Below are positions 29,688 through 40,090 of a stretch of DNA of 64,000 nt, piece after piece (the stretch's first letter is position 1; each line of letters starts with the position of its first letter). This DNA is from Micromonospora sp. CP22 (GTDB lineage Bacteria > Actinomycetota > Actinomycetes > Mycobacteriales > Micromonosporaceae). The position numbers were made by a program, and so were the translations under genes. The notes below the pieces were generated by a model. The model had not been told where the DNA came from. It did not search any database and saw nothing but the letters and a program-made list of their open reading frames with translations. Location: contig NZ_VCJO01000001.1 in assembly GCF_009712475.1 (NCBI RefSeq), forward strand, positions 124,001 to 188,000. The letters run 5' to 3'.

Positions 29688-30266
29688 TCAGGCGCGGGCG
29701 GCGGCCTTGCGGGCACGGTAGGCGCTGACCGCAGCCCGGTTGCCGCAGCCGGCCTCGCAGAACCGGCGTGACCGGTTCTTGGAGAGGTCGACCAGCACGT
29801 TGTCGCAGTCGGGGTGATCGCAGATGCGCAGCCGGCGCAGTTCGTCACCGCGTACCACGTCGGCGATCGCCATCGCCGCCTCGACCGCCATCCGGGTGGC
29901 CAGCGGGGCGTCCCGGGGTACGGCGTGCAGGTGGTACGGCTCGGCGTCGTGCGTGATGAGCTGGGGCAACGCACGGTGCTCGCGGAGCAGGGCGTTGACG
30001 ATCGACACGATCTCGTCGACCTCGGCGTACCAGATGCGGCGGAGCCGGGGGCGTAGCGCGCGCACCGCCCGCAGCTCGGCCTCGGTGTGTTCGTACCGAC
30101 CGCTGTAGGCATGGCGGGTGTAGAAGGCGTCCAGGGCTGCGACGTCCGGGAGCCCTTCCCCGTCGGGGCCGGCGGTGTTCACCAGTGCGGCGGCGGCGAT
30201 CAGCGAGCATTCGGTGTCATGGGCGAACAGCAACTTGACTCCTGTCGTGGCCCCATCTAGCGTCAT
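29688..30266 (-). CDS. CGNR zinc-finger protein (ABATE domain)
   Basis: A 192-residue putative transcription regulator. The N-terminal ABATE-type stress-response domain contains LIAAAALVNTAG and a helical middle. The C-terminal zinc finger has CDHPDCDNVLVDLSKNRSRRFCEAGCGNRAAVSAYRARK, with four cysteines and the CGNR motif. It is divergent from the EamA transporter gene with -10 elements that overlap, so it may regulate that gene. TAGCTT sits exactly 6 nt before its ATG with no ribosome site, suggesting a leaderless mRNA. Confidence 0.88.
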   Translation of the reverse strand: MTLDGATTGVKLLFAHDTECSLIAAAALVNTAGPDGEGLPDVAALDAFYTRHAYSGRYEHTEAELRAVRALRPRLRRIWYAEVDEIVSIVNALLREHRALPQLITHDAEPYHLHAVPRDAPLATRMAVEAAMAIADVVRGDELRRLRICDHPDCDNVLVDLSKNRSRRFCEAGCGNRAAVSAYRARKAAARA

Positions 30267-30287
30267 CGGCGAAAGCTATCTTTGCCC
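30267..30287. promoter_or_regulatory. Overlapping divergent -10 elements
   Basis: TAGCTT on the minus strand (30278-30273) is 6 nt before the CGNR ATG. TATCTT on the plus strand (30277-30282) is 5 nt before the ATG at 30288 of the EamA reading frame. The two -10 elements share bases, so transcription in the two directions should be mutually exclusive. Confidence 0.45.
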
Positions 30288-30317
30288 ATGGCGGGCAGTC
30301 GCGCCAAGGAGAGCCCC

Positions 30318-31277
30318 ATGCGTCAACCGCCCGCCGCCGGTGCCGGTCTCACCCTGGCGCTGCTCTCCGCGATCACCTTCGCCACCTCCGGCACCTTCGC
30401 CCGATCCCTGATCGACGACGGCTGGTCGGCCGAGGCGGTGGTCATCGCCCGGGTCGGCATCGCCTCGGTGATCCTGGCGGTGCCCGCCATGCTCGTCCTG
30501 CGCGGGCGGTGGCAGGTGTTGCGCCGGAACCTCGCCTCGATGGGCGTCTTCGGGCTGTTCGGTGTCGCGGTGGCGCAGGCGTGCTTCTTCAACGCGGTGC
30601 GCTACCTGCCGGTAGGCGTTGCGCTGCTGCTGGAGTACCTCGGCATCGTCCTGGTCGTCGGATGGACCTGGCTGGTGCAGGGTCAGCGCCCTCGCCGCCT
30701 GACCGTCGCCGGATCGGTGGCGGCCATGGTCGGCCTGGTCTTCGTGCTCGACCTGGCCGGTGCGGGCCGACTCGATCTGGTCGGCGTGCTCTGGGGCCTC
30801 GGTGCGGCGGTCGGATTGGCCGGGTACTTCGTGCTCGCCGGTCGGGTCGACCCCGCCCTGCCGTCGATGGTCCTGGCCAGCGGCGGGATGGCCGCCGGTG
30901 CCGGCGTGCTGCTGCTGCTCGGCCTGGCCGGGGCGCTGCCGCTGCGGGCCACGTTCGACACCGTGCAGTTCGCCGGCATGCAGACCAGTTGGCTGGTGCC
31001 GATCGCCGGACTGACGCTGGTGGCCGCGGTGGTCGCCTATTCGGCCGGGATCGCCGCCGTGCGGACGCTCGGCTCCCGCCTGGCATCGTTCGTCGGGCTG
31101 ACCGAGGTGCTGTTCGCGGTGCTGATCGCCTGGCTGGTGCTGGGGGAACTGCCAACCGTGGTGCAACTGCTCGGTGGGTTGCTGATCGTCGCGGGGGTGG
31201 CGTTGGTACGCCTCGACGAGCTGCGGGCCCCCGTCGAGCCCGCCCCGACGGAGGCGACGGAACCAGCCCTGCGGTGA
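30318..31277 (+). CDS. EamA/DMT-family transporter
   Basis: A 319-residue membrane protein with ten predicted helices and two EamA repeats (LLSAITFATSGTFARSL; second half LWGLGAAVGLAGYFVLAG and FVGLTEVLFAVLIAWLVLGELP). Members export metabolites or amino acids; the substrate is not evident. ATG at 30318 follows AAGGAGA by about 6 nt; an in-frame ATG at 30288 could be used by a leaderless message. The HAD gene follows by 13 nt and is probably co-transcribed. Confidence 0.85.
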   Translation: MRQPPAAGAGLTLALLSAITFATSGTFARSLIDDGWSAEAVVIARVGIASVILAVPAMLVLRGRWQVLRRNLASMGVFGLFGVAVAQACFFNAVRYLPVGVALLLEYLGIVLVVGWTWLVQGQRPRRLTVAGSVAAMVGLVFVLDLAGAGRLDLVGVLWGLGAAVGLAGYFVLAGRVDPALPSMVLASGGMAAGAGVLLLLGLAGALPLRATFDTVQFAGMQTSWLVPIAGLTLVAAVVAYSAGIAAVRTLGSRLASFVGLTEVLFAVLIAWLVLGELPTVVQLLGGLLIVAGVALVRLDELRAPVEPAPTEATEPALR

Positions 31278-31290
31278 CAGGCTGAGCCAC

Positions 31291-32061
31291 ATGCTGACCA
31301 CCGTGGTGTTCGATGCCGACGAGACCCTGGTCGATCTGCGGCCCGCCGTCACCGGTGGGCTGGAGGCCGTACTGGCGCGGATGCGACGGCTGACCCCGGC
31401 CGCAGTCGGGGTCACTCTCGCGGACCTGGAATCGGACTGGTCTGCGGTCTTCGGAGACCTGGCCGCCGCGCCGGTGGCGGAGATCCGGCGAGCCGCTCTG
31501 GCCCGGTCGCTGGACCGGGCGGACCTCGGTGGCCACCTGGACGAGATCGTTGAGCTGTTCTTCGCCCGTCGCTTCGCGCTGACCCGGCCGTTCGCCGACG
31601 TGCTGCCGGCACTGGCCGCACTGCGTACGCAGTGGTCGGTCGGCCTCGCCACCAACGGCAACAGCCGCGCGGAGCGCTGCGGCCTCACCGGTCAGTTCGC
31701 TTTCGAGGTGTACGCGCACCACGACGGGGTGCCGAAGAAACCGGACCCGGACTTCTACGCGGCTGCGTGTGCCGCCGCCGGAGCTGATCCGACTCAGGTG
31801 GTGCACGTCGGCGACAACCTGGTCAATGACGTGGTCGCAGCGCAGCAGGCCGGCCTGCGTGCCGTCTGGCTCAACCGTCGCGGCGAGCGGTTACCGGCCG
31901 ACGTGGTGCCGGACGCGGTGGTCTCGACGCTGACCGAGCTGCCCGGGGCGCTGGCCAACCTGTCGCGCGGAGTGGCTCGCGGGTCAGGCCAGGGCGGTGG
32001 CGATGGCGGCGGCGGCGGCCGTCACCTGTGCGCCGACCGCTTCGGCGTCCAGCGGCGCTAG
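31291..32061 (+). CDS. HAD-superfamily hydrolase
   Basis: A 256-residue haloacid-dehalogenase-type phosphatase. Motif I VFDADETLVD holds the nucleophile Asp8 and acid/base Asp10; motif II is LATNGNS; motif III lysine lies in KKPDPDFY; motif IV is VHVGDNLVNDV. The cap of helices (residues 20-95) is type C1. It resembles phosphoglycolate or pyrimidine-nucleotide phosphatases; substrate unknown. The last 26 residues are Gly-rich, unlike the family, and lie over the 3' end of the convergent IclR gene (78-bp overlap). Confidence 0.85.
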   Translation: MLTTVVFDADETLVDLRPAVTGGLEAVLARMRRLTPAAVGVTLADLESDWSAVFGDLAAAPVAEIRRAALARSLDRADLGGHLDEIVELFFARRFALTRPFADVLPALAALRTQWSVGLATNGNSRAERCGLTGQFAFEVYAHHDGVPKKPDPDFYAAACAAAGADPTQVVHVGDNLVNDVVAAQQAGLRAVWLNRRGERLPADVVPDAVVSTLTELPGALANLSRGVARGSGQGGGDGGGGGRHLCADRFGVQRR

Positions 32062-32673
32062 CGCCACCACCCCGACGCTCGCCTCCAGACCGGGCACGCC
32101 GAGCACCGGCGCGGCCACCCCGTACGCGCCGGGTTGCAGCTCACCGACGGTGCTGACCGGCCCGGCCTCGCCCGCGCGCCCGGCCAGGATGGCCTGCCCG
32201 GCGGCGCCGCGTTCCAGCGGATGCCGGGCACCGGTCCGGTACGCGACGTGGAACGACGTCCAACTCGGCTCGACCACCGCCAGCGCGACCCCCTCACCAC
32301 CCTCGACCACGGTGAGATGGGCGGTGGCTCCGGCCTGCTCGGCGAGGCGGCGCAGCGCGGGCAGCGCACCCTCGGCGAGCAGCGGCTGGGCCCGCCGGGC
32401 CAGGTGCAGCACCCCGGCGCCGAGGCGCAGCCGGCCGTCCGCGCCACGGCGCAACATGCCGTGCCCGGCCAGCGGCCCGACCAACCGGTAAACGGCGGCG
32501 CGGCCGATGCCCAACTGGTTGGCGGCCTCGGTGACGGTCAGACCGCCGGGGACGTCCGCCACCAGTTGCAGCAACCGCAGCCCCCGGTCCAGGGTCTGCG
32601 ACGCCTCCCCGCCTGGTGACCGACCGCCTGGCGTTGCCGACGGGGTGGCACCGGGCGTCGCTGGATTGCTCAC
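31984..32673 (-). CDS. IclR-family transcriptional regulator
   Basis: A 229-residue regulator. The N-terminal winged helix is ASQTLDRGLRLLQLVADVPGGLTVTEAANQLGIGRAAVYRLVGPL; the C-terminal effector domain follows (ATAHLTVVEGGEGVALAVVE, VAYRTGARHPLERGAAGQAILAG, APVLGVPGLEASVGV). The effector part is shorter than usual. GTG at 32673 gives the family N-terminus; an upstream ATG at 32733 is possible, and neither has a good ribosome site. IclR proteins often control aromatic catabolism, HmgR of Pseudomonas for homogentisate being one example, but a link to hmgA here is speculative. Confidence 0.8.
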   Translation of the reverse strand: MSNPATPGATPSATPGGRSPGGEASQTLDRGLRLLQLVADVPGGLTVTEAANQLGIGRAAVYRLVGPLAGHGMLRRGADGRLRLGAGVLHLARRAQPLLAEGALPALRRLAEQAGATAHLTVVEGGEGVALAVVEPSWTSFHVAYRTGARHPLERGAAGQAILAGRAGEAGPVSTVGELQPGAYGVAAPVLGVPGLEASVGVVALAPLDAEAVGAQVTAAAAAIATALA

Positions 32674-32766
32674 GACCAGCAGCGTACGGCTCGCGGGGCG
32701 GCCACCGGCAGACGGCGAGCGGCCCGATGGCACCAGGCTCGCACCGACCGGACGAGCGTGGACGGC

Positions 32767-32778
32767 TACCCTTGTACG
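32767..32778 (+). promoter_or_regulatory. -10 element for leaderless cysS
   Basis: TACCCT (32767-32772) is followed by 6 nt and the cysS GTG; CCGACC lies 17 bp upstream of it as a weak -35. There is no ribosome site. Confidence 0.45.
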
Positions 32779-34194
32779 GTGACGCTACGCCTGTATGACA
32801 CCGCCACCCGATCGGTGCGGGACTTCGTCCCGCGGGAAGCCGGCAAGGTGGGGGTCTACCTGTGTGGTCTCACCCTCCAGGCACCGCCGCACATCGGCCA
32901 TCTTCGCTCCGGCGTCAACTACGACGTGTTGCGTCGCTGGCTGTCGGCCGCCGGTTTCCAGGTCACCTTCATCCGCAACCTGACCGACATCGACGACAAG
33001 ATCCTGGTCAAGGCGCAGGAGCAGCAGCGGCCCTTCTGGTCGATCGCGTACGCCAACGAGTTGAAGCTCGCCGAGGCGTACCGGGCGTTGAACGTGCTGC
33101 CGCCCACCTACGAGCCACGGGCCACCGGCCACATTCCCGAGATGCACGAGCTGATCGCGCAGTTGATCGAGCGGGGGCACGCGTACCCGGCCACCGACGG
33201 CTCGGGTGACGTGTACTTCGACGTGTGCTCGTGGCCGGCGTACGGGGCGTTGTCGAACCAGTCGCCCGACGACATGCAGTCCGCCGACGACGCGCCGGAT
33301 CGGGGTAAGCGCGACCCGCGTGACTTCGCCCTCTGGAAGGGGGCCAAGCCGGACGAGCCGGCGGACGCCTACTGGCCGTCGCCGTGGGGGCGGGGCCGAC
33401 CCGGCTGGCACATCGAGTGCTCGGCGATGTGCTGGCGCTACCTGGGCGCGGAGTTCGACATCCACGGCGGTGGGCTCGACCTGACCTTCCCCCACCACGA
33501 GAACGAGTTGGCCCAGTCCCAGGCCGCCGGCCTGCCCTTCGCCCGCTACTGGGTGCACCACGGCCTGCTCGGCATCGGCGGGACGAAGATGGGCAAGTCG
33601 CTGGGCAACGCCCTCGACCTGGACTATGTCGCCTCCCTCGGGGTGCGTCCGGTGGAACTGCGCTACTACTACGTGGCCGCCCACTACCGTTCCCGGATCG
33701 ACTACTCCGAGGAGGCGTTGCGCGAGGCGGCCGTCGCGTACCGGCGGATCGAGGGCTTCGTGACGCGGGCCGTGGAACGGGTCGGCGCGGGCGGCCACGG
33801 TGCGCTGCCCGAGGCGTTCACCGTGGCGATGGACGACGACCTGAACACCTCGGCCGCGCTGGCGGCCCTGCACGAGGTGCTGCGCGACGGCAACAGCGCG
33901 CTGGCCGCCGGGGACGATGTGACCGTCCGCACCACGCTCGCCAGTGTCCGCGCGATGCTGGATATCCTCGGGGTCGACCCTCTCGACCCGGCGTGGACCG
34001 GCGGAGCCCGGGCGAGTGACCTCCGTGGTGTGGTGGACTCCCTGATCGCCCTGGCCCTCGAACAACGCGCGCAGGCCCGGGTCCGTAAGGACTGGGCCGC
34101 CGCCGACGCCCTGCGGGATCAACTCAAGCGAGCCGGAGTGGTGGTCGAGGACACCCCACAGGGGCCGCGTTGGACTATTGGAGAGCATGACTGA
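32779..34194 (+). CDS. cysS: Cysteinyl-tRNA synthetase
   Basis: A 471-residue class I aminoacyl-tRNA synthetase. The HIGH motif is [10 protein letters not shown] near residue 42, after the zinc cysteine in YLCGLT; further zinc ligands are in [11 protein letters not shown] and FPHHENE. The KMSKS loop reads KMGKS ([10 protein letters not shown]), a small variation. The C-terminal anticodon-binding helices carry [20 protein letters not shown] at 32779 is the start, apparently leaderless. It overlaps rlmB by 1 nt (TGATG), the same gene pair as in Mycobacterium. Confidence 0.95.
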   Translation: MTLRLYDTATRSVRDFVPREAGKVGVYLCGLTLQAPPHIGHLRSGVNYDVLRRWLSAAGFQVTFIRNLTDIDDKILVKAQEQQRPFWSIAYANELKLAEAYRALNVLPPTYEPRATGHIPEMHELIAQLIERGHAYPATDGSGDVYFDVCSWPAYGALSNQSPDDMQSADDAPDRGKRDPRDFALWKGAKPDEPADAYWPSPWGRGRPGWHIECSAMCWRYLGAEFDIHGGGLDLTFPHHENELAQSQAAGLPFARYWVHHGLLGIGGTKMGKSLGNALDLDYVASLGVRPVELRYYYVAAHYRSRIDYSEEALREAAVAYRRIEGFVTRAVERVGAGGHGALPEAFTVAMDDDLNTSAALAALHEVLRDGNSALAAGDDVTVRTTLASVRAMLDILGVDPLDPAWTGGARASDLRGVVDSLIALALEQRAQARVRKDWAAADALRDQLKRAGVVVEDTPQGPRWTIGEHD

Positions 34195-35315
34195 TGGCCG
34201 GCAATTCTCAGCGCCGTGGCCGACGGGTGGTATCGAAGGCTAGTGCCCCGAAGGGGTCCGGTGGCAAGAACCGGGACTCCCTCGCTGGGCGTGGCCGGAC
34301 GTTGCCGGCCGACGAACGCCCCTGGCACAAGGCCTACTCCGGCACCGAGAAGTTGCCGCAGCGCACCGCGTGGAAGCAGGAGAAGGAGCGCCGGGCGGCG
34401 GCCGAGGAGGGGCGTGCCCCGAAGGTCGGCCAGCCGGGCAGCAAGGACACCACCTGGGGCAAGGGCGGCGGCCGGGGCCCGGGCGTCGGGAAACCGTCCC
34501 GGGGCAAGCAGCCCGCCGGGCGCAGCGGTCCCCGCGTCGCGCCGGGGCGCAAGTCCAACCCGGCGAAGGACACCCCGGAGTTGTTGGTCGGTCGTAACCC
34601 GGTGCTGGAGGCGCTGCGTACCCACGTTCCGGCGACCGCGCTCTACACGGCGCAGGGCATCGACATCGACGACCGGGTCAAGGAGATCGTCCGTACGGCT
34701 GCCGACCGGGGGATCGCGATCCTCGACGTCAGCCGCGCCGAGCTGGACCGGATGACCGGCGGGGTACTGCACCAGGGCGTCGGTCTCCAGGTGCCGCCGT
34801 TCGCGTACGAGCCGTTCGACGATCTGATGGCCGCCGCACTGGAACAGCCGGCACCGCTGCTGGTGGCGCTGGACGGGGTCACCGATCCGCGTAACCTCGG
34901 CGCGGTGATCCGCTCCGCCGCCGCGTTCGGCGCGCAGGGCGTCTTCGTGCCGGAGCGGCGGGCGGCCGGGATCACCGCGACCGCGTGGCGGACCAGCGCG
35001 GGCGCAGCGGCTCGGGTGCCGGTGGCCCAGGTGACCAACCTCACCCGGTCACTGAAGGCATGCCAGGCCGCCGGGTTCGTGGTGGTCGGTCTGGACGCCG
35101 ACGGGGAGACCGACCTGTACGACCTGGAGGCAGCCGTCGGCCCGCTGGTCGTGGTGGTCGGCTCGGAGGGGCGGGGGCTGTCCCGCCTGGTCGGGCAGAC
35201 CTGCGACCTCAACGTCAGCATCCCGATGATCTCCGAGGTGGAGTCGCTCAACGCGAGCGTGGCGGCTGCGGTGACCCTCGCGGAGGTGGCGCGCCGCCGG
35301 GCCGCCGAGGGCTGA
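34194..35315 (+). CDS. rlmB: 23S rRNA (guanosine-2'-O-)-methyltransferase RlmB (SpoU family)
   Basis: A 373-residue protein. The first 125 residues are a basic, Gly/Lys/Arg-rich extension probably for RNA contact. The SpoU substrate-binding domain starts [13 protein letters not shown] near residue 129, and the knotted catalytic domain contains [36 protein letters not shown] and [19 protein letters not shown], the three SpoU motifs. It should 2'-O-methylate a guanosine of 23S rRNA. Starts within the cysS stop. Followed by a hairpin terminator. Confidence 0.93.
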   Translation: MAGNSQRRGRRVVSKASAPKGSGGKNRDSLAGRGRTLPADERPWHKAYSGTEKLPQRTAWKQEKERRAAAEEGRAPKVGQPGSKDTTWGKGGGRGPGVGKPSRGKQPAGRSGPRVAPGRKSNPAKDTPELLVGRNPVLEALRTHVPATALYTAQGIDIDDRVKEIVRTAADRGIAILDVSRAELDRMTGGVLHQGVGLQVPPFAYEPFDDLMAAALEQPAPLLVALDGVTDPRNLGAVIRSAAAFGAQGVFVPERRAAGITATAWRTSAGAAARVPVAQVTNLTRSLKACQAAGFVVVGLDADGETDLYDLEAAVGPLVVVVGSEGRGLSRLVGQTCDLNVSIPMISEVESLNASVAAAVTLAEVARRRAAEG

Positions 35316-35335
35316 CGAACCGGACAGCGTACGTA

Positions 35336-35370
35336 AGAAGGGCGGCCCGCCATCGGCGGACCGCCCTTCT
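35336..35370. terminator. Bidirectional terminator between rlmB and msiK
   Basis: AGAAGGGCGG (35336-35345) pairs with CCGCCCTTCT (35361-35370), and the stem continues inwards after one mismatch to a 3-nt loop at 35352-35354. TCGTGTT follows. Confidence 0.8.
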
Positions 35371-35382
35371 CGTGTTGCTACG

Positions 35383-36474
<1,092 letters not shown>

Positions 36475-36793
36475 GGGGGAACGCTTCCTTTCACCGGCAG
36501 GAACGTGCCGGACGATCCGAGTGAAGGAGCGACCGGTACGTAGGCCCGTACCGGCGCCACGGCCACCGCGAGGCACGCTCGCGTCAGCCGTGTCACTGCA
36601 CGGTAAACGGCTTTCGCCGCGATGCCAAGGTCCACGGTCGACCGGTACTTCCGAAGCATTCGCATTCCGGTCACTCGGGCACGGTCGGACACGAATCGAC
36701 GCTCGCAGGTCGGGTTGTTGACGTTTCCCATGCTCGGAACCCCTGCCGAGCAGGAAAAGCTGACGTCGGTCGCTATGCTGGCCTCGACACAAC
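36475..36793. other. Intergenic region between msiK and tRNA-Thr
   Basis: No gene is supported in this 319-bp gap. It holds the msiK leader, including an inverted repeat CCGGTACG / CGTACCGG at 36533-36540 and 36547-36554, and the tRNA promoter. TATGCT at 36774-36779 could be the tRNA -10, 14 nt before the mature end. Confidence 0.5.
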
Positions 36794-36870
36794 GCCCCTG
36801 TAGCTCAGCTGGCCAGAGCACCCGCCTTGTAAGCGGGATGTCGCCGGTTCGATCCCGGCCGGGGGCTCCA
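36794..36870 (+). tRNA. tRNA-Thr (anticodon TGT)
   Basis: A complete cloverleaf: acceptor GCCCCTG pairs with CGGGGGC (one G-T pair), D-arm GCTC/GAGC, anticodon stem CCCGC/GCGGG with loop CTTGTAA, T-arm GCCGG/CCGGC with TTCGATC. The anticodon TGT reads ACA. Discriminator T and a genomically encoded CCA follow. Confidence 0.96.
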
Positions 36871-37086
36871 TCCGTATCGCAATGGTTCACCGGGCGGACG
36901 TCGCGGCGTAACCGGGTGCTCGGGACGGGCCGTCAGGCTCGGTCTCCACCCGCCACGCCCGGCCCGGTCACCTCGACCGAGGGCCACCCGCCACCGTGCG
37001 CCGCGCCCGTCTGCCCGCCCGGGCAGGCGACGTCGCTAAGGTCGCCGCAGGTGACGTACGACGTGGTGCGGCGAAGGGATGGTGCG

Positions 37087-37845
37087 GTGACGGACGCGGA
37101 CCTGGTGGTCGAGGTCGCGGGTGCGGTGGCCACGGTGGTGATCCGCAATCCGGGCCGACGCAACGCGATGACGCCGGCCATGTGGCGGCGACTGCCCGTG
37201 CTGCTCGACGGTCTTGAGGTCGACCCGGCGATCCGTGTGGTGGTGCTGACCGGAGCCGACGGCACCTTCTGCGCGGGTGCCGACCTCGGCGACCTGGACG
37301 AGTTGCTGGCGGCCGGTGACGGCAGCATCGCCGTCGCGGCGGAGGAGCGGCTGGCGACCTTCGCCAAACCGACCGTGGCGGCCATCCAGGGTGCCTGCGT
37401 CGGGGGCGGCTGCCAACTGGCGGTCGCCTGCGACCTGCGGATAGCCGCGGCCGACGCGCGGTTCGGCGTACCGCCGGCTCGGCTGGGGCTGGTCTACCCG
37501 GCACCGACCACCCTCCGGTTGTCCCGACTGGTCGGCCCGTCGGCGGCCAAGCACCTGCTTTTCACCGGCGAGTTGATCGACGCCGAGCGGGCGATGCGGA
37601 TCGGCCTGGCCGACGAGGTATTGCCCGGCGACGAGCTGGCCGCCCGGGTCGCCACGCTCACCGGCACGATCGCCGAGCGCTCGCAACTCAGCGTCGCCGC
37701 CGCCAAGGAGATCGTCGACGGTCGGGCGGACGAAGCCCGGATGACCTGGTGGCACGGGCAGGTACGGGCCAGCGGCGAGGCCCGGGAGGGCGTGGCCGCC
37801 TTCCACGAACGTCGCGCTCCGCGATTCGGCTGGACCCACCCCTGA
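37087..37845 (+). CDS. Enoyl-CoA hydratase/isomerase family protein
   Basis: A 252-residue crotonase. The oxyanion-hole segments are CAGADLGDLDELL near residue 62 and IQGACVGGGCQLAVACDLRIA near 100; the later catalytic region is FGVPPARLGLVYPAP, where the usual second Glu is not obvious, so an isomerase or other crotonase activity is possible. GTG at 37087 follows AAGGGA by 7 nt. A GTG at 37051 is in frame and has a -10-like TAAGGT 8 nt upstream. No beta-oxidation genes are adjacent. Confidence 0.84.
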   Translation: MTDADLVVEVAGAVATVVIRNPGRRNAMTPAMWRRLPVLLDGLEVDPAIRVVVLTGADGTFCAGADLGDLDELLAAGDGSIAVAAEERLATFAKPTVAAIQGACVGGGCQLAVACDLRIAAADARFGVPPARLGLVYPAPTTLRLSRLVGPSAAKHLLFTGELIDAERAMRIGLADEVLPGDELAARVATLTGTIAERSQLSVAAAKEIVDGRADEARMTWWHGQVRASGEAREGVAAFHERRAPRFGWTHP

Positions 37846-37860
37846 GCCGGTGGGCAGCAG

Positions 37861-39387
37861 TCAACGCCGGACGAGCAGCCCACGCGGGCGGATCGAGTGC
37901 ACCGGCTCGGTGGCACCGCCCACTGCCCGCAGAACGTGGTTCGCCGCGAGGACACCGGTGGCCGCCGCGCGTTCCATCAGGGCGCTGGGGAAGTCCGTGC
38001 GGATGCCGTCGCCGGCCAGGTAGATGCCGGCCGCGTCGGTGCGGACCCCCGGCCGTCCGGCATGGCTGCCCGGCGTGAAGGCCGGTGCCTTCGCCTCGAC
38101 GCGGGCGCGCAGGTGCCGTACCCGCAGTCGTGCCGTCTCCGGCCAGAGTACGGCCAGCTCGGCCCGCATCCGTTCGGCCAGCTCCGTGGCGGGCACGTCC
38201 GGCTCACAGGCGTACGCGTGCAGCTCGATCACCGAACCGCCGGTCTGCTCCGCCCACTGGCGGGACTCGCGTTCCAGCCGGTGGTACACCGTCACCGAGT
38301 CCAGCGTGGGCTGTCGGGACACTCCACTGAAGATTGCCCGCTCCGGGTCGACGTCCCCCTCGCACCAGTAGCGGGCCACCGCGTACGGCGGACCGGGCCG
38401 ACCGTACGCGGGCATCGCCGCCGCCAGCGCCGGAGCCTGCTCGGCCAACTCCGGGCAGGCCGCGACCAGTGCGGCGAGCGCCGGTGGGTCGACGGCGAGC
38501 ACGACGTGTTCGGCTCGGTACGTGCCTTCGGCGCTGCTCACCCGCCAACCGTCGGCCTCGCGGCGCAGCCCGGTCACCGGCTCCCCGGTACGGACCCGGC
38601 CGCCGTGCCGCTCGACGTGTCGGCTCAGCGGCCCCCAGATCGCCGTGGCGTAATCCTCGTCGGGGCAGTCGAAGGCCAGCCCTTCCGGGTTGCCGAGCAG
38701 GTAGAAGTGGAACTGCGCGATCATCTCGGCGGCCGACATGTCGGCCTCGTGGTTGAAGAACGAGTGGGAGAAGACCTCGAAGAGCATCGCCCGGGCCCGG
38801 TCGGGCAGGCGCAACGAGTCGAGCAGCTCGTCGGCGGTGGTGTGGTCGAACTCGGCGTAGGTACGCACCGGGTCGTAGGTCAGCAGTGGCAGGGCGGCGT
38901 CCCGGTCCATCGCGCGCAGGTCGCGTAGGCGGAGACTTGGGCTGCGGGCGAGCAGGGTGAGCAGGTTCGCCGGTGGCGCGGGCGGCAGTCGCCCGAACTC
39001 CTCCGTCGGCCACTCGGCACTGAGCACCGGATAGCCGGGGACGGGCCGCAGGAAACGCAGGGCCGGGTCGGCTCGGCGCAGGATGTTGCGCCAGTTGTAG
39101 TACTGCCGGAAGAAGGCGTGGAAACCGTGCTCGTTGACCTGGCGGGTGCCGTCGTCCAGGGCTTCCGGCCAGGCGCCGAGCCGGCCGCCCAGGGTGGCCG
39201 CGGCCTCCAGCACGGTCACCTCGACACCGCGTTCGGCGAGCACCACGGCCGCCGACATGCCGGCGATGCCGCCGCCGACGACCACCGCGGTGACCGGGCG
39301 CGGCACGCGTCGAGCGCCACCGCCGCCCGGGTCGACCTCATGCCGGCGTACGCCGATGAGCCGTCCAGCAACCTGCGACAGGGCCAT
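37861..39387 (-). CDS. FAD-dependent amine oxidase/carotenoid-type oxidoreductase
   Basis: A 508-residue flavoprotein. The dinucleotide motif VVVGGGIAGMSAAVVLAERG starts near residue 34 and is followed by VTVLEAAATLGGRLGAW. NEHGFHAFFRQYYNWRNILRRADP resembles isorenieratene synthase/CrtU and related carotenoid enzymes. The C-terminal FAD motif is GIYLAGDGIRTDFPSALMERAAATG. It may desaturate or aromatise a carotenoid ring, but no crt genes are nearby, so the substrate is open. ATG at 39387 follows GGGAGG by 6 nt. Confidence 0.82.
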   Translation of the reverse strand: MALSQVAGRLIGVRRHEVDPGGGGARRVPRPVTAVVVGGGIAGMSAAVVLAERGVEVTVLEAAATLGGRLGAWPEALDDGTRQVNEHGFHAFFRQYYNWRNILRRADPALRFLRPVPGYPVLSAEWPTEEFGRLPPAPPANLLTLLARSPSLRLRDLRAMDRDAALPLLTYDPVRTYAEFDHTTADELLDSLRLPDRARAMLFEVFSHSFFNHEADMSAAEMIAQFHFYLLGNPEGLAFDCPDEDYATAIWGPLSRHVERHGGRVRTGEPVTGLRREADGWRVSSAEGTYRAEHVVLAVDPPALAALVAACPELAEQAPALAAAMPAYGRPGPPYAVARYWCEGDVDPERAIFSGVSRQPTLDSVTVYHRLERESRQWAEQTGGSVIELHAYACEPDVPATELAERMRAELAVLWPETARLRVRHLRARVEAKAPAFTPGSHAGRPGVRTDAAGIYLAGDGIRTDFPSALMERAAATGVLAANHVLRAVGGATEPVHSIRPRGLLVRR

Positions 39388-39426
39388 GTGGAACCTCCCG
39401 AGTCGCCCACCAGTCTGCCCAGTCGC

Positions 39427-39514
39427 AAGGAAGGGCCCCTTGTTAACACGCTGCTGTTAACAAGGGGCCCGGGCACCTCACGAGGCGTTAACAGGGGGCC
39501 CTTCCTTTCACCGA
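39427..39514. repeat. Cluster of three GTTAACAAGGGGCCC repeats, two as an inverted pair
   Basis: GGGCCCCTTGTTAAC (39433-39447) and GTTAACAAGGGGCCC (39456-39470) form a perfect 15-bp stem with an 8-nt loop. A third copy, GCGTTAACAGGGGGCCCTTCCTTTCACCGA, runs to 39514. The last copy contains the stop codon of the minus-strand gene ending at 39508. Confidence 0.9.
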
Positions 39515-39990
39515 AGGCAGCGGCGGGGGCGGTCGGAGTCGGGCCAGACGTATTCCAGGTCGTCGGGGACATCGTCGCCGAAGATTGGGCGGTAGTGCGC
39601 CGGATCCTTGCGCAGCAGCGACGAACGGTGGCTCAGGTGCACCTCGGTCCGGCCGAGCCAGGGCGGCAGTTCCCTGGCGACGGCAAGCTCCTGCTGGGTA
39701 CGGACCTCTTCGATGCCGCAGGCGGTGGCCAGGTCCACGGCCAACGTGGTGGCGCAGGTGTCGGCTCGTCCGGCCGCGCACCAGACCGCGCAGACGTCCA
39801 GCCCGTAGCGGGTCAGGGCCTCCTCGTACCCGGCCCACATCTTCACCGCCGGGTGGTTGCGCCACCCGTACGTGGGCCAGGTCAGCCCGCGCAGCACCTG
39901 GATCGCCTCCACCCGCTGTTTGCCGAGTCGGCGCTGGTCCAGCGCCCGGGCACTGGCCAGGAAGTCCGGGTACGGCAGGAAGGTCTGCAT
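39508..39990 (-). CDS. MSMEG_6728-family protein (pyrimidine-dimer DNA glycosylase-like)
   Basis: A 160-residue protein: MQTFLPYPDFLASARALDQRRLGKQRVEAIQVL and WRNHPAVKMWAGYEEAL are typical of the family related to T4 endonuclease V (Pyr_excise). A role in repair of UV photoproducts is plausible but not shown for this actinobacterial branch. The C-terminus is encoded within the GTTAAC repeat, which provides its TGA, so the repeat may have truncated or redefined the protein end. Confidence 0.8.
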   Translation of the reverse strand: MQTFLPYPDFLASARALDQRRLGKQRVEAIQVLRGLTWPTYGWRNHPAVKMWAGYEEALTRYGLDVCAVWCAAGRADTCATTLAVDLATACGIEEVRTQQELAVARELPPWLGRTEVHLSHRSSLLRKDPAHYRPIFGDDVPDDLEYVWPDSDRPRRCLR

Positions 39991-40090
39991 ACCGCTGCCC
40001 TACCCGGCGCGGGCCAGGACATGCCGCGCGACGGCAACCACGATCATGAAGGGCTGCGCGGGCTGCGACCGGCTGATTACCATGCGGGGC

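Noticed and set aside
36794..36870. tRNA as an integration site
   Set aside because: No integrase gene or direct repeat of the tRNA 3' end is found on either side.
39427..39514. CRISPR array
   Set aside because: The repeats are few, in both orientations, unevenly spaced, and no cas genes are near.
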